The position numbers and the translations under genes were made by a program. DNA of 60,642 bases. It comes from JAZKDW01 sp040387375 (GTDB lineage: Bacteria > Pseudomonadota > Gammaproteobacteria > Burkholderiales > Burkholderiaceae_D). The notes beneath the pieces are model-generated. The model did not search any database. It had not been told where the DNA came from and saw only the letters and a program-made list of their open reading frames with translations. The stretch covers positions 1 to 60,642 of the forward strand of contig JAZKDW010000053.1 in NCBI GenBank assembly GCA_040387375.1, written 5' to 3'. Below are positions 1 through 7,715 of the stretch, piece after piece; the first letter of the stretch is position 1, and every line of letters begins with the position of its first letter.

Positions 1-74
1 TGTCGCGTCGCCACGCCTTGTTCCGAACGCAAATCACCTCCGCCACAACTGACTCAACCTACTGGGACAGGCTC

Positions 75-872
75 TTATCCGAATCGTCCCGTAATGTAAT
101 CCTGTGTTTCTTTTTTTGCGGGGTTCATGAATATCTGGTCGGTCTCGCCAAATTCCACCAATTCTCCGAGATACATGTACGCCGTGTAGTCGGAGCAGCG
201 CGCCGCCTGTTGCATGTTGTGCGTAACGATCGTGATCGTATAGTCTTCTTTCAACTCGCTGATCAGCTCTTCGATTTTCGCCGTCGAAATCGGGTCCAGC
301 GCCGACGTCGGTTCGTCCAGCAGCAGAACATCCGGCTTCACCGCCACGCCGCGGGCGATGCACAAGCGCTGCTGCTGCCCGCCTGACAGGCTCAGGCCGC
401 TATTGTTAAGCTTGTCCTTCACTTCGCCCCATAACGCGGCCTTGTTGAGCGCCCATTCCACACGCTCATCCATTTCCCCCTTCGGCAGGTTTTCATACAG
501 GCGCACGCCGAACGCGATATTGTCATACACCGACATCGGAAAAGGCGTCGGCTTCTGGAACACCATGCCCACCTTGGCGCGCAGCATGTTCACATCCTGT
601 TGCGGATCGAGGATATTGCGGCCGTGGTACATGATCGTTCCTTCGGCGCGCTGGCCGGGATACAGGTCATACATCCGGTTGAGGGTGCGCAGCAAGGTGG
701 ATTTTCCGCAACCGGAAGGACCGATGAACGCGGTCACCTTCTTCTCGTGAATTTTCAGGTTGATGTTTTTCAGGCCCTGGAAGGTCCCGTAGAAAAAATT
801 CAAGCCCGAAATTTCGATGGTCGTCTTGTGTGCGGCAGTCGTGTCAACAGGTGCAGTGGTCTGATAATTCAT
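75..872 (-). CDS. pstB: Phosphate ABC transporter ATP-binding protein PstB
   Basis: PstB is the ATPase of the high-affinity PstSCAB phosphate importer and works at the inner face of the cytoplasmic membrane. The 265-residue protein has a Walker A loop GPSGCGKST at about 51-59, the ABC signature LSGGQQQR, and the Walker B/D-loop DEPTSALD followed by the switch histidine in THNMQQ. The sequence and length are typical of PstB. It is the last pst gene in the window, 18 bp after pstA on the same strand. Any phoU/phoB genes that normally follow would lie beyond the left edge. Expression is inferred to come from the Pho-box promoter ahead of pstS. Confidence 0.97.
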   Translation of the reverse strand: MNYQTTAPVDTTAAHKTTIEISGLNFFYGTFQGLKNINLKIHEKKVTAFIGPSGCGKSTLLRTLNRMYDLYPGQRAEGTIMYHGRNILDPQQDVNMLRAKVGMVFQKPTPFPMSVYDNIAFGVRLYENLPKGEMDERVEWALNKAALWGEVKDKLNNSGLSLSGGQQQRLCIARGVAVKPDVLLLDEPTSALDPISTAKIEELISELKEDYTITIVTHNMQQAARCSDYTAYMYLGELVEFGETDQIFMNPAKKETQDYITGRFG

Positions 873-890
873 ATCGATCGCATGAAAAAG

Positions 891-1751
891 TTAATTCTGG
901 ATTTTCTGATGGAACAGCGTGCGTGACAGGATATTGAGCCCCAGCACACTGAGGGTAATCAGCAAGGCGCCACCCCACGCCAGCGTACGCCAGTTATCGT
1001 AGGGACTCATCGCAAACTGATAAATGACAACCGGCAGATTTGCCATCGGCGCATTCATGTTGGCGCTGAAAAACTGGTTGTTCAGCGCCGTAAATAATAA
1101 TGGCGCAGTTTCCCCGGCGATCCGGGCCAGGGCCAGCAATACGCCAGTCACCACACCAGCCTTCACGGCGCGCAGGCGCACCATGGTTGCCACCTTCCAG
1201 CGCGGCGCACCGAGCGCGAACGCCGCTTCCCGCAGGCTGGTGGGCACCAGATTGAGCATGTTGTCAGTGGTGCGGACCACCACCGGGACTGCGATGAGTG
1301 CGATGGCAAAGCTGCCTGCCCAGCCTGAAAAATGCTTCACGTTCGCCACATACAGTGCATAGACAAATAATCCAATGACGATGGAGGGCGCAGACAGCAT
1401 GATATCGGTGACAAAACGCGTGACCTGGGCGAACCAGCTTTCCTCTCCATATTCGGCGAGGTAAATGCCGGCCAGGATACCGATCGGCGTACTGATGGCG
1501 GTTGCGATGCCCACCATCATCAGGCTGCCGACGATTGCGTTCATCAGGCCACCGCCCTCACTGCCAGGGGCCGGTGTGGTTTCGGTAAACATCGCAATAC
1601 TGAGCGCGCCGAAACCCTTGATGACCAGCGTCACAAGAATCCACATCAGGAAAAATATGCCGACCGCCATTGCCAGGAACGATAAGGCGATGCCGATCCG
1701 GTGCATCAATAAACGCTTGCGATAGATGGAATTCATTGCGGGCTGGTTCAT
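891..1751 (-). CDS. pstA: Phosphate ABC transporter permease PstA
   Basis: This is one of the two membrane permease subunits of the phosphate importer. The 286-residue sequence has about six hydrophobic segments. The family EAA-type loop reads approximately LREAAFALGAPRWKVATMV in the second half and contacts PstB. The start codon overlaps the pstC stop in an ATGA arrangement (1748-1751), so the two permeases are probably translationally coupled. The N-terminus is short and basic, as is usual for the family. Nothing is truncated or unusual. Confidence 0.96.
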   Translation of the reverse strand: MNQPAMNSIYRKRLLMHRIGIALSFLAMAVGIFFLMWILVTLVIKGFGALSIAMFTETTPAPGSEGGGLMNAIVGSLMMVGIATAISTPIGILAGIYLAEYGEESWFAQVTRFVTDIMLSAPSIVIGLFVYALYVANVKHFSGWAGSFAIALIAVPVVVRTTDNMLNLVPTSLREAAFALGAPRWKVATMVRLRAVKAGVVTGVLLALARIAGETAPLLFTALNNQFFSANMNAPMANLPVVIYQFAMSPYDNWRTLAWGGALLITLSVLGLNILSRTLFHQKIQN

Positions 1752-2776
1752 TTTGTTCCTTCTTTCCGGCGCAAACCCATCAACATCAATTTAGCGGCCG
1801 ACAGCACCACGAATGTAATCGCGAACAGGATAAGACCGAGTGCAAACAGGGACGAGACATGCATCGCCGAATCGGCTTCGGCAAATTCATTTGCCAGCGT
1901 CGAGGCAATGCTGTTACCGGCCGCGAACAGGGACCACGACAGCTTGTGCGCGTTGCCGATCACGAAGGTAATCGCCATGGTTTCACCGAGCGCACGTCCG
2001 AGGCCGAGCATCACGCCGCCGACCACGCCGATTTTTGTATAGGGCAAAACGACCTTGCGTACGACTTCCCACTTGGTGCATCCCAACGCGTAGGCAGACT
2101 CTTTCAGCACCGCGGGGACCACTTCGAATACATCGCGCATCACGGAGGCAATGAAAGGAATGATCATGATCGCGAGTATCAGTCCCGCCGCCAGAATGCC
2201 GATGCCCATCATCGGCCCCTTGAACAATTCCCCGATCACCGGGACGTGTCCCAGGGTCTGGGCCAGGAATGGTTGAACATGGTCGGCAAAGAATGGCGCA
2301 AAAACAAATAAACCCCACATGCCGTAGATGATGCTCGGCACGCCGGCCAGCAGCTCTACGGCGGTGCCCAGGGGGCGGCGCAGCCATGCCGGGCAGATTT
2401 CAGTCAGGAACAATGCAATCCCGAAGCTGATGGGAAAGGCAACCAGCAAGGCGATCAGCGATGTCGTCAAGGTGCCGACGATCGCGATCATTGCGCCGTA
2501 TTTATCGTTGACCGGATCCCACTCGACGGTGGTGATGAAACCCGGGCCAAATTCGCGGAACGCCGGCCAGGCGCCGATCATCAGGGAAATGATTATGCCT
2601 AGCAGCACCAGCAAAACGCTGAGGGCAAATCCGAGTGTTATTTTATGAAATAAAAAATCCTGGAATCTCTGGATGCGCATGGTGGCAAGCAGAGCCTTGT
2701 CGACAGCCATCCTCTCGATGTCATTGCGGTTGTGCGTAGCGTCGGGAGCCTGGACAGAAGAAATGTTTACACTCAT
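1748..2776 (-). CDS. pstC: Phosphate ABC transporter permease PstC
   Basis: This is the partner permease of PstA, 342 residues from the ATG at 2776. An in-frame ATG at 2800 would lie on the edge of a strong hairpin (2799-2856), so I prefer the inner start beginning MSVNISS. A cytoplasmic N-terminal stretch of about 50 residues precedes six hydrophobic segments, and the permease loop LKESAYALGCTKWEVVRKV is clear. It lies between pstS and pstA. Its level is probably lower than pstS because of the intervening hairpin; that last point is inference. Confidence 0.95.
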   Translation of the reverse strand: MSVNISSVQAPDATHNRNDIERMAVDKALLATMRIQRFQDFLFHKITLGFALSVLLVLLGIIISLMIGAWPAFREFGPGFITTVEWDPVNDKYGAMIAIVGTLTTSLIALLVAFPISFGIALFLTEICPAWLRRPLGTAVELLAGVPSIIYGMWGLFVFAPFFADHVQPFLAQTLGHVPVIGELFKGPMMGIGILAAGLILAIMIIPFIASVMRDVFEVVPAVLKESAYALGCTKWEVVRKVVLPYTKIGVVGGVMLGLGRALGETMAITFVIGNAHKLSWSLFAAGNSIASTLANEFAEADSAMHVSSLFALGLILFAITFVVLSAAKLMLMGLRRKEGTK

Positions 2777-2798
2777 ATGCTGTGAAGCTCGATTATGC

Positions 2799-2856
2799 AC
2801 ACGGGCCGTCGCTTGCGGAAGTCATCAATGATGACATCCGATGCAACGGCCCGTGT
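2799..2856 (-). promoter_or_regulatory. Long hairpin between pstS and pstC
   Basis: Eleven-base arms at 2799-2809 and 2846-2856 are perfectly complementary. The interior also pairs (cgga/tccg and gtcatc/gatgac around an AAT loop), giving an almost continuous stem of about 25 pairs. No T-run follows on the minus strand, so it is not a classical terminator. It more likely stabilises the 3' end of a processed pstS message or attenuates read-through into pstCAB, which would suit a binding protein needed in excess. Confidence 0.7.
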
Positions 2857-2879
2857 AGCGGGGTAAAGGACAGGCAACG

Positions 2880-3923
2880 TTATTGAATCGCCTTGCCTGA
2901 GCTATCTTTAAATTGTGCTTTCCATGCATCCTGCACTTGCTTGACAACTGATGGAGGCATGGCGACATAGTCCAGTTCGGTCGCCATTGCGCCGCCATTT
3001 TTATAAGCCCAGTCAAAAAACTTCAGGACTTCCTTGCCTTTGGCCGCGTCTGCCTGCGTCTTGTGCATCAGGATAAACGATGCCCCGGTAATAGGCCAGC
3101 TTGCCTTGCCCGCCTGGTCGGTCAGAACAACCGCAAATCCAGGTGTTTTTGCCCAGTCGGCGCCGGCTGCCGCAGCCTTGAATGTTTCGTCATCCGGCTG
3201 AACGAACTGGCCGTCGCGATTTTTCACCTGAGTGTACGCAATATTGTTTTTCTTTGCGTACGCATATTCCACGTAACCGAATGCACCCTTGATGCGCTGC
3301 ACATTTGCCGCTACACCTTCGTTGCCTTTGCCGCCCACACCGACCGGCCATTTGACCGCCGTGCCGGCGCCTACCGTCGTCTTGAATTCAGGATGGGTTT
3401 TCGAGAGGTAATCCGTCCACAGGAAAGTGGTTCCCGAACCATCGGCCCGATGCACGACTGTGATATCAGTCGCCGGCAATGCGACGCCCGGGTTCAAGGC
3501 CGCGATTTCAGGAGCGTTCCACTTCGTGATCTTGCCCATGTAAATCTGAGCGATCACCGGCCCGGTCAGCTTGAGCTGGCCTGGCTTGATACCCTCAAGA
3601 TTGACGATAGGCACAACACCGCCCATGATCATGGGGAATTGCACCAGACCTTCTTTTTCCAGCTCATCGGCCTGGAGCGGCATGTCGGAGGCGCCAAAAT
3701 CCACGGTTTTTGCCTTGATTTGCTTGATGCCGCCGCCGGATCCGATGGACTGATAATTCATGCCAGTGCCAGAAGATTTTTTGTAGGCTTCAGCCCATTT
3801 TGCATAAATTGGATAGGGAAACGTCGCGCCTGCACCTGTGATATCGGCGGCGAAGGAAGAAGAAACTAGTAATGCCGTGCCCGCTGCCAGTGCCAGGGAT
3901 TTGAAGAATTGATTCAGTCGCAT
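2880..3923 (-). CDS. pstS: Periplasmic phosphate-binding protein PstS
   Basis: PstS is the periplasmic solute-binding component of the phosphate importer. From the ATG at 3923 (GGAG seven bases upstream) it has 347 residues. A Sec signal peptide MRLNQFFKSLALAAGTALLVSSSFA ends near residue 25, and the mature protein opens DITGAGATFPYPIY. The phosphate-site signatures GSGGGIKQI, FGASDMPL and RADGSGTTF are present. An upstream in-frame ATG at 3944 is disfavoured because it would bury the signal peptide. It is first in the operon, directly downstream of a Pho-box promoter. Confidence 0.97.
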   Translation of the reverse strand: MRLNQFFKSLALAAGTALLVSSSFAADITGAGATFPYPIYAKWAEAYKKSSGTGMNYQSIGSGGGIKQIKAKTVDFGASDMPLQADELEKEGLVQFPMIMGGVVPIVNLEGIKPGQLKLTGPVIAQIYMGKITKWNAPEIAALNPGVALPATDITVVHRADGSGTTFLWTDYLSKTHPEFKTTVGAGTAVKWPVGVGGKGNEGVAANVQRIKGAFGYVEYAYAKKNNIAYTQVKNRDGQFVQPDDETFKAAAAGADWAKTPGFAVVLTDQAGKASWPITGASFILMHKTQADAAKGKEVLKFFDWAYKNGGAMATELDYVAMPPSVVKQVQDAWKAQFKDSSGKAIQ

Positions 3924-3958
3924 ATCTGCTCCGTTGATTGACAAGTAAGACAGGGCGA

Positions 3959-3992
3959 ACTGTAGCGAAGAATTATGACAGCTTTATGACGA
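3959..3992 (-). promoter_or_regulatory. Pho box and -10 element of the pst operon
   Basis: On the minus strand, 3992-3975 reads TCGTCATAAAGCTGTCAT, matching about 14 of 18 positions of the enterobacterial Pho box: two GTCAT half-sites 11 bases apart. A third GTCAT lies 20 bases further upstream. Ten bases downstream is TACAGT (3964-3959), a plausible -10, the spacing known for PhoB-activated promoters that lack a -35. PhoB control of pstSCAB is well established in proteobacteria; binding here is inferred. Confidence 0.75.
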
Positions 3993-4088
3993 ACTCCGGC
4001 AGTTCATGACATGCGCAGCATCAGGGGCCGATTTGATATCGAAATGTCATTAAAATCACCACCGGACTTCCTGTCGTCAGCGACAAAA

Positions 4089-4739
4089 TCATTTCGTGCC
4101 ATACAGCCGGTCGCCTGCGTCTCCCAGCCCCGGAACGATATACGCGTGTTCATTCAGACGTGTATCCAGCGCCGCGACATATAACCTGACGTCCGGGTGT
4201 GCATCCTGAAATACCTGCACCCCTTCCGGCGCCGCAACCAGCGCCAGAAACAGGATGTCCCGGCCGGCCACACCCCGCCCTTTTAATACATTCACGGCAT
4301 GTACAGCCGAGTTGCCGGTCGCGACCATCGGATCGCACACAATGAACATGCGTCCCTCCAGATCAGGCAGGCGGACAAGATATTCAACCGGCTGATGTGT
4401 TGCCGGGTCGCGGTACAGGCCGATATGGCCAACGCGTGCGGAAGGAATCAGGTTCAGGAGACCGTCGCTCATCCCCATTCCCGCCCGTAATACCGGCACC
4501 ACCACCAGCTTTTTGCCGGCAATGACAGGGGCCTCCATTTGCTGCAGCGGCGTCTCGATCGAGCGCAAGGTCAAGGGCAAGTCGCGGGTGATTTCATAAC
4601 CCATCAACAAGGTGATTTCGTATAGCAGATTCCGAAATGAATGGGTCGGCGTGGACTTTTCCCGCATGTGGCTCAGCTTATGCTGGATCAATGGATGATC
4701 GAGGATGAACAGGTTGGGAAAGCGCGCATCTTGTCGCAT
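4089..4739 (-). CDS. upp: Uracil phosphoribosyltransferase
   Basis: Upp makes UMP from uracil and PRPP in cytoplasmic pyrimidine salvage. The 216-residue protein carries the PRPP-binding loop around MFIVCDPMVATGNSAVHAV, the VVPVLRAGMGM segment, and the C-terminal uracil-binding region ending YIVPGLGDAGDRLYGTK. Length and motifs fit the family. It sits between the phosphate operon and a DUF445 gene on the same strand, 38 bp after that gene. There is no clear terminator on either side. Confidence 0.96.
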   Translation of the reverse strand: MRQDARFPNLFILDHPLIQHKLSHMREKSTPTHSFRNLLYEITLLMGYEITRDLPLTLRSIETPLQQMEAPVIAGKKLVVVPVLRAGMGMSDGLLNLIPSARVGHIGLYRDPATHQPVEYLVRLPDLEGRMFIVCDPMVATGNSAVHAVNVLKGRGVAGRDILFLALVAAPEGVQVFQDAHPDVRLYVAALDTRLNEHAYIVPGLGDAGDRLYGTK

Positions 4740-4777
4740 GGTCTGGCCTCTCAGTCGTTCAACCCGTTTTAAGGCAA

Positions 4778-6010
4778 TTACAAGGCCAGCGAAACTGTGT
4801 GGAGCACCAATCCGACCAGGCCGCCGACCAGAGTACCGTTGATCCGGATATATTGCAGGTCTTTGCCAACATATAATTCAAATTTGCGCGACACCGTGTC
4901 CGCATCCCATTTCTGAATCACCCGCTTGACGAGGTCGGCAATGACTTCGCGCCGGTTGGCTATCGCCTCGGCAACAAAGGACCGGATCCATCGATTGAGT
5001 TTTTGCTGCACTGCGACATCCTGCATCAGCGCCGTACTGAAAGCGCGTATCGCATGATCGAGGTGAGCCAGCGCATGCGAATCCTCCGCAGCGGCATCCG
5101 CCAGCAGACGGTCCCTGACGTCTATCCATACCTGTTGGGTGTAATTGCGGAACGCCGGATGATGCAGGGTCTGGCTGACGATAGAGGCGATTCGTTCTTC
5201 ATACTCCGGCGAATTCTTCAGCTTTTCGATCAGGCCTTCTGCCGATTGCTGGAAACGCGCGCGCCACTCACTATCTTCATCCTGCATTTCACGCAGTATG
5301 TTTTCCGTCTCTTCCAGCAGGCGTTCAAACAATTTTTCGTCGAGCACACGAGGCATCCAGCGTGGACTTTTTTCATGAATCTTTTGCCGGATAAACGGCC
5401 GGTTGTGTTCCAGGGCATCGGAGGCCAGCCCGATCAGATGATCAAACAGAACCTGATGCCGCCGATCGGCCACCAGCACCGAAAATATCTCGGCCAATAA
5501 CGGGCCAAAGCGCATGTTCTTCATCGCTTTTGCCAGGGTGTTTTGCATGAAGTGTCCGACATCCTCATCCTCGACCAGATGGATCAGGGCTGGAATTGCA
5601 CTGACCAGCTGGCTGGCTACGGCCCGGCTGTGGGCCGGATCGGTCAGCCAGCTTGCAGCCGCACGTGCGAAGTCGATCTGCTTCAATTCTTCTCTCAACA
5701 CCTCCTCGGTCATGAAGTTATGTTCGAGAAAATTGGCGACGCTCTCACCGATCCGGTCTTTATTGCTGGGAATAATGGCCGTGTGCGGAATCGGCAAGCC
5801 TAATGGCCGCCGGAATAAAGCGCTGACCGCAAACCAGTCAGCAAGTGCGCCGACCATGGCTGCTTCGGCGAAGGCACCGACAAATGACAGAAAACCGTAT
5901 TGAGGCTGCAAGAGTTTTGCGCCGACAAAAATAATCGCCATGACTACAAGCAGGCTCGTTGCGATGATTCGCATACGGGTCAGTTGTGCAAGCTGTTCTT
6001 CTTCGCGCAT
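4778..6010 (-). CDS. DUF445 family membrane-anchored protein
   Basis: This 410-residue protein belongs to the DUF445 (YjiN-like) family, whose biochemical role is not established. Two N-terminal hydrophobic segments (about residues 14-32 and 38-58) carry the family motif GALADWFAVSALFRRPLGLPIPHTAIIP. A long, charged, mostly helical region follows, and a final hydrophobic segment (LVGGLVGLVLHTVSLAL) ends the protein. The start is supported by AGAGGA before the ATG at 6010. It is probably co-transcribed with upp downstream. Confidence 0.85.
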   Translation of the reverse strand: MREEEQLAQLTRMRIIATSLLVVMAIIFVGAKLLQPQYGFLSFVGAFAEAAMVGALADWFAVSALFRRPLGLPIPHTAIIPSNKDRIGESVANFLEHNFMTEEVLREELKQIDFARAAASWLTDPAHSRAVASQLVSAIPALIHLVEDEDVGHFMQNTLAKAMKNMRFGPLLAEIFSVLVADRRHQVLFDHLIGLASDALEHNRPFIRQKIHEKSPRWMPRVLDEKLFERLLEETENILREMQDEDSEWRARFQQSAEGLIEKLKNSPEYEERIASIVSQTLHHPAFRNYTQQVWIDVRDRLLADAAAEDSHALAHLDHAIRAFSTALMQDVAVQQKLNRWIRSFVAEAIANRREVIADLVKRVIQKWDADTVSRKFELYVGKDLQYIRINGTLVGGLVGLVLHTVSLAL

Positions 6011-6178
6011 CCAGTTCCTCTCGTGCCTGCGGTGGATTGTTCCTCATATTAACTTGCCTGATTTAAATTCGAACGTGCCCGGCACGGTTAGTTCATCTGC
6101 ATGCAGCGCTGGCATGTTGTTCCGGGAAAAATACGGGGATATTCCCGACGGGAGAACGACTGGAAAATTGGTGCGGCT

Positions 6179-6946
6179 TCAACTGGTTTCTTTATCTTTG
6201 AGATAGTGACGCGCGTACCTGCCATCCAGCCTGGCCAGCGGCAGCAGCATGAATAAGTCCGCGCAATGAAAATCAGGATCCCATGCGGGATCTCCACATA
6301 CCCACGCGCCGCTTTTCAGATACCCTTTTATCAGCGGCGGAAGGAGCGGCGTTTGATGCGGGTCACGCTCGTGAATTGGAAATGCCAGACGCGGGGTAAC
6401 ACGATACTCCGCGGGTGACAAATGGGTATTGTTTAACGCATGGGAAATTGCTGTGGCATTGTGTCCGCCATCGGCCAGGCTGATGCTGGCGCAGCCGATC
6501 AGATAGTCGCATTTTTCCTTTTTCATGAACGCTGCGAGTCCGGCCCACAGCAGCATGATGACACCACCGCCACGATAATCCGGGTGGATACAGGCACGCC
6601 CTGCCTCGGCGATGCGTCCACGCAAATGATCAAGCCGGCTGATATCGAATTCCTGCTCTGAATAAAAGCGCCCGAATTGGCGTGCCGCATGCGGGCTGAG
6701 GACACGATATGTTCCTACCACCTTGAGCGTTTTTGTATCGCGCACAATCAGGTGATCGCAATAGTCATCAAGCGCATCCCGGTCGAGTCCCTCTTGATTG
6801 AACAGTCCAGACAGGCCCATTGCCTTGACAAAAACCTTGTAGCGCAAACGTTGCACTTCACGCACTTCTTCCGGTGTACTTGCAAGACTTAAGCTGAGTT
6901 TGGATAAACTGGGAGTTGCCTCTGCATTCAAGGTCAGTAATCGCAT
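6179..6946 (-). CDS. olsB: OlsB-like GNAT N-acyltransferase (ornithine lipid synthesis)
   Basis: This 255-residue protein belongs to the PF13444 acyltransferase group that includes OlsB, which transfers a 3-hydroxyacyl chain from ACP to the alpha-amine of ornithine in ornithine lipid synthesis. Visible features are an N-terminal VQRLRYKVFV segment, the motif GRIAEAGRACIHPDYRGGGVIMLLWAGL (about residues 110-137) and a C-terminal WDPDFHCADLFMLLPL block. AGGA precedes the ATG. No OlsA-type second acyltransferase is adjacent. A Pho-box-like site upstream fits the known induction of ornithine lipids by phosphate starvation. Other hydroxyacyl-ACP acyltransferases of this fold remain possible. Confidence 0.72.
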   Translation of the reverse strand: MRLLTLNAEATPSLSKLSLSLASTPEEVREVQRLRYKVFVKAMGLSGLFNQEGLDRDALDDYCDHLIVRDTKTLKVVGTYRVLSPHAARQFGRFYSEQEFDISRLDHLRGRIAEAGRACIHPDYRGGGVIMLLWAGLAAFMKKEKCDYLIGCASISLADGGHNATAISHALNNTHLSPAEYRVTPRLAFPIHERDPHQTPLLPPLIKGYLKSGAWVCGDPAWDPDFHCADLFMLLPLARLDGRYARHYLKDKETS

Positions 6947-7012
6947 TGATCGTCCTGGTTGTTTCGACGACTTGAGCGTAACTCGGGATTACTTCAGGAA
7001 AATTACTGTTTT

Positions 7013-7030
7013 ATGTCAAGTTAATGACAG
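7013..7030 (-). promoter_or_regulatory. Pho-box-like site upstream of olsB
   Basis: The minus strand reads CTGTCATTAACTTGACAT, two GTCAT/GACAT half-sites in 11-base phase. The first seven bases are a perfect half-site, and about 14 of 18 positions fit the Pho box if A/T is allowed at the degenerate positions. It ends 66 bp before the olsB ATG. The element resembles the one ahead of pstS in the same window, which supports shared PhoB control. Binding itself is inferred. Confidence 0.6.
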
Positions 7031-7149
7031 CGAGAGGAAACGCCTGCCTTCATGCATGCCGGGATTTAACAAGCGTTCAAGCTTCCTTTTTTACAAAAGA
7101 ACTTAAACCGCCTGTACAGACTCGAAGTTGATACGATCTTTTCGTCCGG

Positions 7150-7671
7150 ATGCATCTAATGAAACGACGACGCAGAAGTCATCGCATATCCAGCAATCCA
7201 CTCGAGTTCTGGACCCGACTGGCGCTCAATACCAGCGAATTGGTGATAGCTTCTGCCGAGGTGATTACCCATCGCACTAATCGTTTTGCCGCCGCGGGCA
7301 TGATACCCAGCCTGCGGGACCAGCGTGAATTTACCCTGATGAGCCAGGAAAAAATCGAAGCCGTTACCGAATCCGCGCAGGCCATCGCGGCACGCGCGTT
7401 TAGTTTACATCATGAAATCAGCGTGATAACACTCAGGCAAATCGTTGCCGGCACCAATGGGATCATGTTGCTTGCCACCAGTCGAACGGTAACGCAATCC
7501 AGCCAGTTGCAGGTGAAACTGGTAAGCGAGGCCTTATGCAGTTCGGCCGATGCGGCTACACAGCTTGCGGATCTGCTTGCACAACTCGCTCAGCATGGAC
7601 TCAAACCGATACATGCGCGCGTTACGGCAAATGCAAGGAGGCTGGCGAGGTTAAGTACCCACCCGGAATAA
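7150..7671 (+). CDS. Phasin family protein (PHA granule-associated)
   Basis: Phasins coat polyhydroxyalkanoate granules. This 173-residue protein lacks a signal peptide, is largely helical, and has the betaproteobacterial phasin pattern: an N-terminal PLEFWTRLALNTSEL, a central LRDQREFTLMSQEKIEAVTESAQA, and a C-terminal LAQHGLKPIHARVTANARRLARL. Starts at 7150 or 7159 are both possible, and neither has a strong ribosome-binding site. It is transcribed away from olsB, and the PHA synthase and regulator genes lie about 22 kb away. Assignment rests on sequence pattern. Confidence 0.65.
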   Translation: MHLMKRRRRSHRISSNPLEFWTRLALNTSELVIASAEVITHRTNRFAAAGMIPSLRDQREFTLMSQEKIEAVTESAQAIAARAFSLHHEISVITLRQIVAGTNGIMLLATSRTVTQSSQLQVKLVSEALCSSADAATQLADLLAQLAQHGLKPIHARVTANARRLARLSTHPE

Positions 7672-7715
7672 ATTCGCAGCGAGGGAAGCAGGAGGCAGTC
7701 GGCAGCCATTCTTCT

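Noticed and set aside
1..74. A GGAGGTGATT-like ribosome-binding sequence on the minus strand (32-41), possibly for phoU
   Set aside because: The only TTG overlaps the motif and the next GTG is about 17 bases away, so no properly spaced start is present before the window ends.
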